This document shows, piece after piece, positions 31,353 through 42,074 of a stretch of DNA of 64,000 nt. Numbering within the stretch: position 1 is the first letter of the stretch; each line of letters opens with the position of its first letter. The notes beneath the pieces were generated by a model. It did not search any database. It worked only from the letters and a program-made list of their open reading frames with translations, and was not told the DNA's origin. The DNA comes from Neoceratodus forsteri (Eukaryota > Chordata > Ceratodontiformes > Ceratodontidae): positions 101,593,001 to 101,657,000 of the forward strand of contig JADMNL010000028.1 of assembly GCA_016271365.2 (NCBI GenBank). The letters run 5' to 3'. The position numbers and the translations under genes were made by a program.

Positions 31353-31889
31353 AGGGACACTGTCAATCAACCCCTTAAGGCCTCAAAGTGTATCTAGTTT
31401 AAAAAAAAAAAAGGAATGATTGGTTACATTTTGAATATACTGCTGATGTAGCTGGTAGTTTGACTCCAATTCATTTTTTCTTTTTAAAAGTAGAAAACAG
31501 ACTGCCAACCATATTGGTGTTACCACACAAAAATGTGTTTGTTTACATTCTTTGATCAGCTCCCTCTGCAGCTTTCCTGGACTTGGAACACTCCCTACAT
31601 CGTATAGCCACCCATGATGCAGTGAGAGAGAAGACTATTGCATCATGAGTGACTGCACTGTTTGCGGTGTTCCTAATGTTCAGCAAGTATGCAAGGAGAG
31701 TAGATCAAGGATTTGAATCAAAACCAGACTTGTTATAATTAAACCATTACCGTGCATTTTAGTTCTACTTAGAAAGGAAGGAAATCAAGCAACCAGCAAC
31801 ATCAATGAAGTTTAGAGAAGGTAAGCAATCAGAAAATGGGGATTCTCACCTAGAAGTACTATGATGCAAGACGGGTTGACAGTGTCTCT
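31353..31889. mobile_element. TTAA-flanked TIR element, copy 2 (complete)
   Basis: The ends AGGGACACTGTCAA (31,353-31,366) and TTGACAGTGTCTCT (31,876-31,889) are inverted over 14 bases with one mismatch. TTAA flanks both sides (31,349-31,352; 31,890-31,893). 537 bp, no ORF. Copy 1 is at 24,115-25,057. TTAA duplication points to a piggyBac- or Kolobok-type transposase acting in trans. Confidence 0.9.
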
Positions 31890-31893
31890 TTAA

Positions 31894-32975
31894 ATGTGTT
31901 CTCTGGGCCAAGAGGAGCAAGGGCTCACTTGAGGCTGATGGTGTAGAAACACTCACTGGCATCATCTGTGCAGGGCTGTGGGCCACATTTACTCCTCATT
32001 TTGTCCATCCACCTCCCGCAGCCTGTGTGTTGATGTTCCTCATATCGTCTGACAAAGGGAGAGGCAGAAAGTTGTGTAATCAAACACGACATCCTGTGCT
32101 GCCCTTACCCATTGTAAGAATCATTGTAACAGAAAGAAAAATGTCTTCCTCCCCTAGAGCGCAAAATTACCGTTTCCACTCTGGAAGCTCACCCAGCCCA
32201 GTGTGGTGGTGGGACAAGATCCCAAGTCACGCACATGGAATTGCAACACGCTTGATCAGTGCCACTGAACCAGGCACTAGTTTTTATGGCTGTATGAGTG
32301 GTCTCATGCACATTCTTAAGGTATGACAACCGGGAACTGAAGGTGAGGGATTCTGATACCCTAAGAATGAAAGTGACAACACTCTAAAGGCGCTTTTACA
32401 TTGCTTAGTTTGTATCGCTTGTTCTGTTCAGTGTCTGTACTGATGCACAATCTTGCATTTCTGTGCTAGATTTACACATTCTGTTGATTTGATAAATCCT
32501 ACCTTCCGGCATTTCAATAGATTTTCCATTTCTTTTCCAGACTGATATTTCCAGTGCTTTCAGAAATGGATAGAGTGAATTATATCATTTACATGGCATG
32601 AAAGAGCGGCACATCTCGGCGAACCATGCAAAGGTGGTTCGCATATCTGATAGCGTTCATTCATGTATCAGAAGGGACAGCATTTACGCAAGAACAAGCA
32701 ACGTTGCAGTGACTCTGTGATGGTCATTCCATTGCAGAGCCCGCAATGTAATAATGCCTTTGCAGCCATAAGCGTGGTCTCGGTGGTGTTAATATATTAT
32801 TGCTCGAGATTGATCAATAATATGTTGCTTTAAAAAAAAAAAAAAAATTACCTGAACTGGCCCATTTCCAGGGCAGTTGAGTGTGAGACACTCTTCACAG
32901 AATAAGAGTGTGTCACGGGCAAAGAAAAGGAGTGCTCTGATTGGTCAGGAGCACTCCCTCAATTTGTAAAAATAA
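31894..32975. other. No gene seen; weak inverted motifs
   Basis: A 99-codon plus ORF at 32,027-32,326 has no recognised family. AACCATGCAAAGGTGGTT (32,621-32,638) and GTGTGAGACACTC...GAGTGTGTCAC (32,882-32,917) are small hairpins. TGATTGGTCAGGAGC at 32,938 also occurs in similar form near the palindromes at 11.3 and 25.4 kb. Confidence 0.4.
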
Positions 32976-32989
32976 ATATTATGAACAAA

Positions 32990-33456
32990 GGCTTCCCCAA
33001 GGGCCCAGTGGCAGTGTGTCTTGCTGCCATGTAGGCAACATGAGTTCAGGAGCGGATTTCGGTTGCTGCATTGGCAGGCTGCCAGGTGGATGTAGCTGCC
33101 GCTCAGCAGTGCGCTTTAGTTGGGGAGGGCTAGTGGCGAGTTCTGGTGCTTCAGTGACCACCCCCACCCCATGAATGGGCCAGGGAGCTAGCTTCTTGCC
33201 GCAGGAATGCTTTGACATTCAAGACTGACACAGGCACCGCTCACGCCATGGGGTGAAGGAAGGGACTTTGGGGAGAAACTGAGTATAAAATGGATGTATG
33301 CCAGGTTGTCTGTATGGCGGTCATCAGTACCTTCGGGCCCTGCTCTGTGCAGATCCCCACCAGCCACCATGGTGGAGGGAGTGTCAGACAGGGCTGCTGA
33401 CACCACACAAGCAAAGTCCAACCAGCATGAGAAGATATTGGAAAAAAAGAAAAAAT
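32990..33456 (+). mobile_element. tRNA-derived SINE, family A
   Basis: The head GGGCCCAGTGGCAGTGTGTC is followed by GAGTTCAGGAGCGGATT (B-box region). It ends A-rich. An exact 14-bp target duplication, ATATTATGAACAAA, flanks it (32,976-32,989 and 33,457-33,470), which fixes the limits: 467 bp. Confidence 0.9.
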
Positions 33457-33599
33457 ATATTATGAACAAAATTTTATATAAGTATAGAAACACATAGTTA
33501 ATGTGTAACTGGTAATCTATGACTGTAACGTACTTGCTCTGCTGCTCTATTTGCCCTGCCCCACTTGAAAATAAACTAAAAAGTATTAATAACAAACAA

Positions 33600-33765
33600 A
33601 CAAAAGTGTTACACCTAAATGAGGCTATCCTGGCCTGTGAAGTGGCAAATAAATGAAAGTATTAAATTAGGGCCTATTTTTATATTGTTGTTAAGGGGGA
33701 CTTATGGGCAGACTGGGTGGGCCCAGTGATCATTTTCTACTGTCCTATTCTATACTTCTACATTG
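33600..33765 (+). mobile_element. CR1-type LINE 3' end fragment
   Basis: GGGCAGACTGGGTGGGCCCA then GTGATCATTTTCTACTGTCC and TTCTATACTTCTAC (33,707-33,763) match the 3' tails of the LINEs ending at 9,297, 23,830 and 56,593. No ORF remains. Confidence 0.7.
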
Positions 33766-34570
33766 TGCATTAAACAGGTTTCCATTTTAGAGAAGTAGAA
33801 GACCTACAGCATTTAACAATGAAACGGGACACTGACGTAAGTGCTCCAAGGCCTACGTCTGAAAACACCTGTAGGCAGCAAGCTCTTACTCTCTTTTTTT
33901 CCCCTACTGCTTGTTCTCTGTGCTGAAGGAAGAAATGTCAAGTTCTTAACATACAGTTGCTACCAAGAAAAATAAACAAAGAAACTCTCACACAATGGAT
34001 GCTGACAGGGGGCACCTGCCTGCTATGTAGGAATGTGACAAAAACAGAGAAAAAAAGGATGGCACACAACGGCAGTACAGATTAAAATGCTTTACTTGTA
34101 TATTGAACAAATGCTAGGATTGAAAATGCACGGAGAACAGATCCAGCCAGAAAGAGGTATTGGCACAAGTGACTGGGCATTTGCACTGACATGAAGTTCT
34201 CATTTTGTCCCATTGCTGAAAAAGCCTGAGGGAAGCACACAATGAAAATCAAAATGCTTCCATTTTCACCATCTTAGTGGCTAACGGAGGCGATGTCAGA
34301 TGTTCCAGCATTTAATTGCAAATTTGTAAGTGGTAAATACAGCTTATATGCCTACAGCCACACTGAACAACCTGTTGGGGCTCTACCCAAGCTGAGGGCA
34401 GTAATACTACGTATCTATTATAGTACATTAGCTGCCCTGTACCAAACTACCCACTGCTAGATGTCTAGTCAGTAGGTACCTATGTCTTGATTGTCTGACG
34501 CTCTCTACCAATGAAGGTATGTATGTTTTTTTTTTTTAGTAATATCGACACTGTCAAATGACTGTACCTG
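33766..34570. other. No gene seen; possible Penelope-type terminal fragment
   Basis: At 34,052-34,110 GGATGGCACACAACGGCAG then ATTAAAATGCTTTACTTG resembles the left end of the element at 26,751. GCTGAAAAAGCCTGAGGGAA at 34,215-34,234 could be a decayed hammerhead-like core. This is only a suggestion. Confidence 0.3.
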
Positions 34571-34572
34571 TC

Positions 34573-34655
34573 ACTAACTCCGGGTCGCCCCCGGAAAAGG
34601 GATCTTTCGGTCCCAGTGGGCTCACCCAGTTAACAAAATTAAAATAAATAAATAT
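34573..34655 (+). repeat. SINE/LINE 3' tail fragment
   Basis: CCCGGAAAAGGGATCTTTCG and GTCCCAGTGGGCTCACCC are followed by AAATTAAAATAAATAAATA. Same tail as at 27.2 kb. Confidence 0.6.
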
Positions 34656-35823
34656 TATTTTCCCTTTTAGTGTGTGATTTCACCAAGCATTTTAACTCGA
34701 TTAAATTTCAGCTGAAACAAAACAAATAACCCAAACAACTGTGTATGCTTTGGGGAGCTGCCATTTCTGAAGGTACATTCGAAACACAGTATGTGCCGCG
34801 AGGCTATGGCTGCGAAGGACGGAGGAAGAAATCATGGCTTAATTCATAACCGTTCTCTCACGCGGGACAATAGTTTCAAAATGCTATGAGGCTTAACATC
34901 CTAGCAAAGCACAATTTAGTAATCAGTGGCCAACTGTACCCATCACTTATAAATGGACTTTTACAGTCAAAGTCATCAGCACGGTTTTCCCGGCAGACTG
35001 TCAACTACAAGCAGCTCTCAGCCCATTTGTTCGGGGCCAAGCTATTCTACTTATTTCCATGTCAGAGGGTCAATTGGCATGTTTAACGAGGAGTTTTTTT
35101 ACAGCTCCTAAAACTAAATACAGCACTCTTCCCAATCCTGGTAACCTTCATTAAGTGTTTGAAATAAAAATCGGTTTGCAAATTGCAGTTTTCTTCTTGG
35201 AAACTGAGCCTTGTTTTCCATAAACGTTTTTATCCCACTTCTGTTGCCCCTCAGGTCCCAGCATTCTCCAAGCCCCCCACAGTTTTCTTTGTGACATGGG
35301 GTCTGACAGTACCAGATGGTCATTATTCACATGGCTCTGGTAGAATTTCTCCCCCGATCCTCCCACTGGTGGCGTGTGCAGTCAGACTGTTAACTTCCCC
35401 TGCCTGCATAGATCTTCCACTTGGACGAGACTGGGTGCTATGGCCCACCACAGGGGCTACCACAGAGCACTGCACCACCCTCACTGGGTCAGGGAACACT
35501 GTCGTGGCAGGACTCCCCAGCCATCGCTGCCCAATCACAGGAGCTCCAGGCTCACTGTAGAACCCAGATCGCCTGCACGGTAGCACAACAAGCTACAGCT
35601 GTGCCATGGGGGGCACTAAATTATCATTTTTTTTTACTTGTAGTTTTTCGTTAGTCATTGGCTCTGTAATGCCAAGCTGCAGGGGATTGCTTGTGCCGCT
35701 GGTGGCCAGGTTCATATCCAGAGTCCAGAACATCAGGAGTAGAGGCCAGCAAGTAAGGACTGAGTGCATGCTAACATGCTCTCTTTTGGGGGGTTGGGAG
35801 GTGGGAGAATCATATGTCCCGCA
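34656..35823. other. No gene recognised
   Basis: Several short ORFs at 35,183-35,590 on both strands, none of a family I know. The minus-strand ORF at 35,323-35,586 (87 codons) has no splice-site or homology support. Confidence 0.35.
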
Positions 35824-35833
35824 CCATTGCTGC

Positions 35834-36382
35834 CTTTTTTTTCCCCACTCTGTATTCATCTCTCCTTACCTCCAACCTGTCTCCATCAGGTTGACCCCCC
35901 TCCAAAGCCCGGTCACCCACCTTTTCTGGGAACTTACTCCAGCCTCTTGTTCTTCCATGATACGCTGATGGGCACTACCATAAACAGGTCCAGGATCTGC
36001 TTTGAAGGGGGTTCTCAGTCATCAATGTGGGGCCTGTGGACAGCTGACATCATCCTGCCAGCTGGGATTTTTTCACTGGTGTTTCTGCCCCACGGTTGCC
36101 ATCCATGGAGTGACACACATGTGCATGCAATGGCACACAGCGGGCATCAGTGTCTGGCAGCGGCCCCTCCTGCTGTCTTCCATCTGCTGCGCAGCCACGC
36201 AGCCTCTGCTAGGTGGGACTCAAACAATGGAGGAGGAAACTCCCCCTCCCTGAAAGAGAACAATCCCATGGGATACTCATCCTGCCTTCCACAGCCAGCT
36301 CCCTGCAACCCGAGTCCATTTCCGAACCCAGGTCACTGAGTAGTAAGCAGAAAACTCTACCACTATGCTACCTGGCCGGCCT
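35834..36382 (-). mobile_element. tRNA-derived SINE, family A
   Basis: T-rich at the left (35,834-35,842) and a tRNA-like head on the minus strand at the right (GAACCCAGGTCACTGAGTAG and CTCTACCACTATGCTACC on plus). The exact 10-bp target duplication CCATTGCTGC at 35,824-35,833 and 36,383-36,392 fixes the limits. Confidence 0.9.
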
Positions 36383-36392
36383 CCATTGCTGC

Positions 36393-37360
36393 ATGTTACT
36401 GCTAGGTGGAGGTGGTAAGTGGTGAGGGACTGCAAAAGGTGGAAGGGGTGTGGCTGGGGGGACTTGTACATCCCGCTGCACTGCTGCCCTCTTATGCTAG
36501 GCAGAGGAAGTCCACTGCATCCTAGTCGGGAAGGGATGGCCAGCAAGATGTCCAGAGATCATTCAAAGTCAAAGGGAAAGGGTATGTAAAAGACGGAGAC
36601 TGATGGTAGCTTTCCCTGCCCCAATTAGATCACACGCAGTGCACCAGACCAATGGCATACTGGCCCCTTTACAAAAGGATGTTGAACCGGTTATGCCAGC
36701 TTATCTGGGTGCCTTTTATATTAGGGCACATCTGTGATGATGTGCTCCAAACCCAAAAGAGATACACACACCAGTATTTTTTTCGTGCCTGAAGGGCCAA
36801 GTAGGCCAACGGGAGCATTTACATTCAGGACCACAGGTCTGGTGCACAAAATTCCCCCCACCCCCAACTAATGTATTTTTGTCTGGAGTGCTGGTCACAA
36901 GGGTCAAGGGGTTTCCTACTTTGATGTCTGGAATCACACCTAGCTAGTAAAAGCTGCTATCCTCTTCCCTTAGGGACCTTCCAAAGAGAGGCCTGGGGCA
37001 ATCTGGACCCCTCAGAGGGGACAGCTTTTGACATGGTACCCCTGGTGGAAGATGGAGCACTGCTAGGACCTGAACGAGCAAATTTGAAGGTGGGGAGTAA
37101 AATGAAATGCAAAGAAATCCAGCCCCCGATTCCTGTGCCTCTGGGATATAATCCCGACCCTTTCCCAATATGTTCTTTTTACTAAAGTCAGTCTTTTTAT
37201 GTGGTAGGCATTCAGACAGACAGCATTTGGAACTACCGCATGATTGCTACATGGCCTTCCCCCATTAAGTTCAGGTCCCCCCCCCCAAAAAACGTGTAGT
37301 TTCTTAAACTCTGTTGTGTTTAAAACTTGTAATGCTCTTCTTCCAGCCTGGCATTCGCCC
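36393..37360 (-). other. Likely 3' untranslated region and downstream flank of RBCK1
   Basis: Sequence downstream of the RBCK1 stop. No AATAAA or ATTAAA lies on the minus strand in this stretch; CATAAA near 37,195 and TATAAA near 36,714 are weak variants. The minus ORF that runs on from the exon (to ~37,063) results from an apparent missing base and is not a real extension. The UTR end cannot be placed. Confidence 0.35.
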
Positions 37361-37440
37361 TTAGTGACAGTTCTGACATTTGGGTGGCACAATACTCCAT
37401 TGACCCTGCAGCGACAGCCTCCACTGGTATCCCCAACACC
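37361..37440 (-). CDS. RBCK1: RBCK1 (HOIL-1) terminal coding exon
   Basis: Minus strand: the pyrimidine tract TTTCTTTCTCTTCTAG ends at 37,441 as a strong splice acceptor. The exon then reads [20 protein letters not shown], matching the end of vertebrate HOIL-1 ([20 protein letters not shown] from memory). The protein should end CQNCH and stop; those codons are present at 37,361-37,378 (TGTCAGAACTGTCACTAA) but one frame off, as if one base were missing after CHP. The Cys and His residues belong to the C-terminal zinc-binding part after RING2. HOIL-1 is an RBR E3 ligase in the LUBAC complex with HOIP and SHARPIN. The preceding exon is at 63,159-63,301. Confidence 0.85.
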
Positions 37441-37549
37441 CTAGAAGAGAAAGAAACAGATTAATTGAAGACATGGGGACACATTGAAGTTTGTTTATGA
37501 AATGGAGCACACCCATGAATAAGGTACAAGCTCTTTAATTCTACCTTTT

Positions 37550-37690
37550 ATTAAGTTTTTATTTATCAGGTAAGTATACTAGATACACATTCAGTGTCTA
37601 TTTCCAGGCATGACCTGTGAGGATACAACAGTGAGCAGTAGGACAATAAAACTCTGCACAGTAAACCTTGGCAAAGCTGACTTTAGGTGG
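37550..37690 (-). repeat. LINE/SINE tail fragment
   Basis: ATTTATCAGGTAAGTATACT and TTCCAGGCATGACCTGTGAG resemble TTGACCGGGTAAGTGCACT and TTCAGGCACGACCCGG at the 3' end of the family B SINE (18,953-19,005). It lies in the RBCK1 intron. Confidence 0.5.
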
Positions 37691-38032
37691 TGGGGGCACT
37701 CCCTGCAATGGAATGCACCTTGCTAGGTTGGCGCATAGCCATTATAGCTGTTTCTCCCTAGCATTAGCAAAAACCTCATTCCAGGGCTGAAGACAGTTGT
37801 ACGTACAGTATGGCTTAGTACAGCTGAGGGCCACGGTGCCCAGCCCTCAACACCCCCCGACTACTTGCACAGCTGCCCATTCATGGATGCATTTGGGCTT
37901 CCTAGCCTTAAGCTGGTGGGGAGGAAGGTTAGGGCGTCCACTGGTGTTCTGGGGACACTCAGAGTGCATGGGTCACTTACGCAAGCCCGCATTCAGTTCA
38001 TGCATAGAGTCCACTGACGACGTCCTAGATCA

Positions 38033-38066
<34 letters not shown>

Positions 38067-38369
38067 TCTACTCCAATTGCAAAGGATTTTAGAACTGCTA
38101 TGAAAACATCTGTTGCCCTTAACAATGCTATTCTTTTTCTGGGGAATGTGTGAGGAGTTGTATGTAGTAAATATTTTTATTTTTATACAGGATATAACTC
38201 TTAGGACCCAAGGGCCCTATTTACAAAGTTGTCCTCTGTACATTTAGTAGCTGCAGTACAAAAATATATAAGACATTAAGCATTAAACAATTAGGACAAC
38301 AATAAAGGAAAACAAAATTTCACTCAACATATGTCAAATATTTAGAGCTAAAAACAGTCACAGACAGCA
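37691..38369. other. Intron sequence, no gene; (CA)n microsatellite
   Basis: A pure CA run of about 15 units lies at 38,034-38,063. The remainder is unrecognised intronic sequence. Confidence 0.6.
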
Positions 38370-38399
38370 GATATCCTTACTGATTTGGTTTTTGAAGGT

Positions 38400-39050
38400 C
38401 TTCTGCATTGTTTATCTACAATCCTGTAGTTAACTCGTTTATAGACCAACTCGATTTATTGTGCCAGTATACTGACGATGTGCTCAAGGTGTGGTGGGGT
38501 AGTGAACCAGGTCCGATCCAGTTCATTACTGGCAATTCACTCCATGATGATTCACACTCTCTCCCCCACACACATATGAACTACTGCAGCAAGATTTTAT
38601 TTATATTTTTGGACCCCCGTCTATTAATAACTCACTTTACAGTGGGAAATGTGAATGCTCCTGGAACGTTTCCCAAGTTCTGAACGGAGCACAAAGTCGA
38701 GGAGCGAATTGTTGGTAAGGAACTGTCATGTTGCCAGTGAACAGACACAACCAGATTTTGTTCAATATCTGACAGACTGCTCGAGTTTGAAATTTTCTGT
38801 TACCAAAAGCAAAGAACAGATATGCTATTTGGATGTCAGAATAACAAACCACTTGATGGTACTCTTCACACTGACTTGTTCTGAAACTGGCAGATCAGAA
38901 CACTTTTTTGGTGCTGCAGCCTTGAAGTGTATCACCTCACGCTGGTTGAGGATGGACCCTCCAACTTTCCAGGAATAGCTGAAGAGACTGAATAATATTT
39001 GTGAGACGGAACACCTGACAGCCAGATTGCACCTTCAAGAGGAAAAATAC
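38400..39050 (+). pseudogene. Penelope-like reverse transcriptase fragment
   Basis: The reading IYNPVVNSFIDQLDLLCQYT then DDVLKVWWGSEPGPIQFI (38,416-38,520) contains YTDD in place of the usual Y-x-DD of Penelope RTs (RYIDDxxxIW). LKFSVTKSKEQICYLDVRI (about 38,786-38,843) follows, where FLDV is typical, then a broken NTFLV stretch near 38,900. Frame changes at ~38,530 and ~38,890. The RT copies element RNA at a nicked target. Confidence 0.75.
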
Positions 39051-39501
39051 CTTGCGCTGTGGAGCCTGTGGGTGAGCTGGTCTAACAAAGAGGGTTCCTC
39101 ATTGGGGACCTCCCCAAGGTCCAGATCAGTTAGCCCATAATCCACTAACAGGTAAAGGTCGATCATTTAATCCCCTGGTTAGGAAATAGGGGGTTAAAAG
39201 GATAAAGGAAACACAATATTATAATAATACAACCTAAGCTGTCATCTATCCCTACCCCACCTTCACCTTGATTTCAACTGCCTAGAGGAATTGGTTATTT
39301 TTCAAGTATTTACCAGGCATCCACAACTGTTCTTTTTATGGTTTTCTTTCCTTTTAAGGAATAGATTCTTTTGATACAGATTTGTTAATAATAGATTGTG
39401 TTTTGTTAGGTTATTAGGAAATGGTAATCTGATTAGATAACTATAATTATCATGTATTTTACTAATATTGACTCTAGGACACACCAACAAGATCAAATCT
39501 T

Positions 39502-40117
39502 TTTTTTTTTTTTTATATACTTTCTCTTTATGCCCCCTTCTCACTGTGCTAGGTTCCTTTCTTCTGGGATCCCTAGGCTGTGTATTCCCGTAGTCCCGCC
39601 CCAGGTACCTCCCTCCGAGTACTGGTTAGCCATTCCCCATTCTGCCTCGGTTTTCCCCCCAGGCGAGGAGGAGAGGGACCCCCCAGTCCCCCTCTCACAC
39701 CTCAAGTGTGCGTTGGAAGGCGTCACCAGCCTCATCTATGGGGCCTAGTTAAGGGTTATCTCAGGACAACCAGGTCCCGTCTACAGGAGCCCAGCACAGG
39801 GTTTTTCTGCTTTTTCGCCCCAGCCCACAGGACGCCTGCACGCATGGGGCTCATGAGCGACGCACGCCGAGACGCCGCTTAACGCCCGCCCCAGCAGATG
39901 TCCTCCTCCTTGTGTGCTGTCTCACTGCACCTCCACCTGTGGTCACCCAGGTGGTGGTATTACAGCAGGACCTGCATCCCACCCCACGTGGAGGAGGAGA
40001 GCAGCCCTGGGTGCTCAATCCTCCTCTGCCCAACCGCCCTACAGCTGCCCAAGTCCGCTCCTGAACCCGGTTGCTGGTGCGCTGAGTAGCTCTACCACTG
40101 TGCCGGGCAGGCTGGCT
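39502..40117 (-). mobile_element. tRNA-derived SINE, family A, long form
   Basis: The left edge is a T-run (39,502-39,514), then CTTTATGCCCCCTTCTCACT. The right edge carries the tRNA-like head on minus (CTCCTGAACCCGGTTGCTGG and CTCTACCACTGTGCCGGGC on plus). The 17-bp target duplication CAACAARATCAAATCTT lies at 39,485-39,501 and 40,118-40,134, with one difference. Confidence 0.9.
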
Positions 40118-40560
40118 CAACAAAATCAAATCTTGATGTAACTGAGAAAATAATGTGAAAGGGTGTCCAAGTCATGCATCTTCTACTGTTAAATAAAACA
40201 GAGTTACAAAAATAAAAAAAGAACACCTTTTTGCTCCTTAGTAGTTGTCACGCCCACTACACCGCAAGCAACATTCCGAAGTCTCAGTTTTAAAGAACCA
40301 GGTGCAATTATAGCAGTGATACTGTATACTTGCAAAGAGCGATGAGTTGGTGGACAGACTGCTGGGGGTTACTCTGTAGTTGTGACTGAGTGAAGGAAGG
40401 ACACTAATGATAACTACAGACGTACAGATGTTCTCACCTATGAAGAGAAAGTTAAGGATGTTCCAATGGCAAATGCTGTGAAGGCTATACTTATGAAAAC
40501 TGGAACATCCTTGGTACTGTGAAAGAACTAGAAAGTGTGGTGAGTGTTGGACCAAGAATG

Positions 40561-41147
40561 TTTTTTTTTATTTTGTTTTTAACTTTTTTATTTGTGCCCC
40601 AATGCTGTTCTCCAGCATTGCTTATGACAGGAGCATCCTTGTCCTATCCAGCTTTAGCACGAACTGTGGCTAGCCTCCTCCTTGGCTTGGATGTACCCCA
40701 GGCAGAGATGGGAGTATGGTGGATTTATCCCACATCTTGCGCTTTTGTCAGGAGGTGCTCCAGGCAATCGTGTGTGGTGCCTGGATGTGCAGGTAGTCTG
40801 TAATCTGCTGTGCTTGGGCCTTTTTCCTGGTTTTGTCCCCACGCCTTGGATGTCAGCATACAAGGGGCTCAATGCGGGGGTGCACAGATTGGCGCACCAG
40901 CCATGACCCAGCTGATGTCCACCCTTCCCACTCTGCCTTTCGCTGCGCTTCCACCTGTGCTCCCCAAGTAGCAACACTGCAGCAGAGGCTGTGACCCTGC
41001 CTCCCCAGTGGAGGTGAACGTCCACTGCAACACTCAAATCCTCCTCCTCCTCTTCCTCCCCAGCCCTCCAACAGCCCAGGCTTGTTCCTGAACCCGTGTC
41101 CCCGGCATCTTAATCGGTAGCTCTACCACTGCACCAATCTGATGGCA
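40561..41147 (-). mobile_element. tRNA-derived SINE, family A, inside the Penelope-like element
   Basis: T-rich left edge; right edge with GAACCCGTGTCCCCGGCATC and CTCTACCACTGCACCAATC (minus-strand tRNA head). Flanks AGAATGTTTTTTTTT (40,555 on) and GGAGTGTTCTTTTTT (41,148 on) look like a diverged target duplication. Removing the SINE joins GPRMFF to FKRSINLKD, a continuous Penelope linker. Confidence 0.85.
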
Positions 41148-41489
41148 GGAGTGTTCTTTTTTAAAAGATCTATTAATCTGAAAGATAGATTTGTTTATAG
41201 CCTACAGCCACCACAACCACCTCCCCACAATTGGCTACCTCCCTTGTCTTCCAGTAATTTCAGATGTGGCAGGTGTAAATATTGCCATAAAGTCTTGCCA
41301 GGCAAGGAGTTCATAAATCCAGAACTGGAAAACTGGTTATAATCAAATCTTTTATTAATTGTGACATACACAAGAGCCATTTTTGTGTCTGCCAGGACTA
41401 TGCTTTGCATCCTGGGGCTTATGACAGCTGCCACTGTAACTGTTCCTTTGCCCACCACCATATGAGAATTCTACAACTTTCTCATGGCC

Positions 41490-41820
41490 TGCAGTTGACA
41501 GCTGTTTTTCTCCCAGCAGTCCAAAACATCTTCACAGACAGGATATGTCAGTTCCAGCTTCAACTACATGAATGGGAACTACTGACCTCTGTGGTAAACA
41601 ACCTCTTCACAAGATGGGGTCATACAGAGTTGGACCTTTCTCGTCCCCACACTTTGCAAAACTGCCGCTTTTCTGCTCACTCACTCCAGGGCTGGGAGTT
41701 CTTTGGCGAGACATGTTGTCCCTCTCCTGGAGGGGGAGATTTCTAGACACATTCCCTCCAATCCCTCTCATTCAAAGGGTTCTACTCTAGCTACAGGCAG
41801 AGTGGACCACCTTGAAACTT
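41490..41820 (+). pseudogene. DIRS 3 RNase H end and linker
   Basis: TAVFLPAVQNIFTDRI corresponds to 'VHLPG..N.LADRLSR'. LHEWELLTSVVNNLFTRWG is followed by HTELDLSR, the DIRS linker. A frame change near 41,640 continues as SPHFAKLPLFCSLTPGLGVL. The final Asp of RNase H is kept (FTDR), but the leading Gly is changed to Ala. Confidence 0.7.
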
Positions 41821-42074
41821 GGGGCCCTCTTTGGCCTCGTCAGGTTTGGTTCCCACTCCTGAATCTTCTATGCAGTTACCCCAGTGTCGGGGTCTGTCAC
41901 AAGACAGGGCCACTCTGCTCCATCTGGACCTGAGATGCCTCCATCTGCATGCATGGTTTTGAGAGCATAGCCACTGCATGGTTTGGGATGTCTCCCCAGG
42001 TAGCTGATGTCTTGCTGGCAGCAAGAAAACCTTCCACAAGGCACATCTATTCACTGAAATGAAAACATTTCTCC

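Larger units (their letters stand above)
38370..41400 (+). mobile_element. Penelope-like element, fragmented, split by two SINEs
   Basis: RT sequence at 38,400-39,050 and the C-terminal region at 40,480-41,340 are in the right order on the plus strand. SINEs at 39,502-40,117 and 40,561-41,147 interrupt it. The terminal region reads NWNILGTVKELESVVSVGPR, then after the SINE KRSINLKDRFVYS and FRCGRCKYCHKV. This is the linker and Cys-rich motif placed before the GIY-YIG endonuclease in Penelope-like elements. The GIY-YIG domain itself is not readable. Part of the region between RT and linker is unassigned. Confidence 0.8.

Noticed and set aside
32027..32326. 99-codon plus-strand ORF as a gene
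   Set aside because: No recognisable motif, no splice signals and no repeat or paralogue in the window to support coding function.
35323..35586. Possible exon on the minus strand
   Set aside because: No known domain, no convincing splice pair, and overlapping ORFs in other frames of similar length.
37063..37360. Continuation of the RBCK1 terminal exon as a longer ORF on the minus strand
   Set aside because: It exists only because the exon is out of frame after CHP. The known protein ends CQNCH-stop, and those codons are present at 37,361-37,378.
1..37360. TBC1D20 or another convergent neighbour downstream of RBCK1
   Set aside because: In human, RBCK1 and TBC1D20 are tail to tail, so I looked for TBC-domain exons on the plus strand below 37 kb. 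None was recognised.
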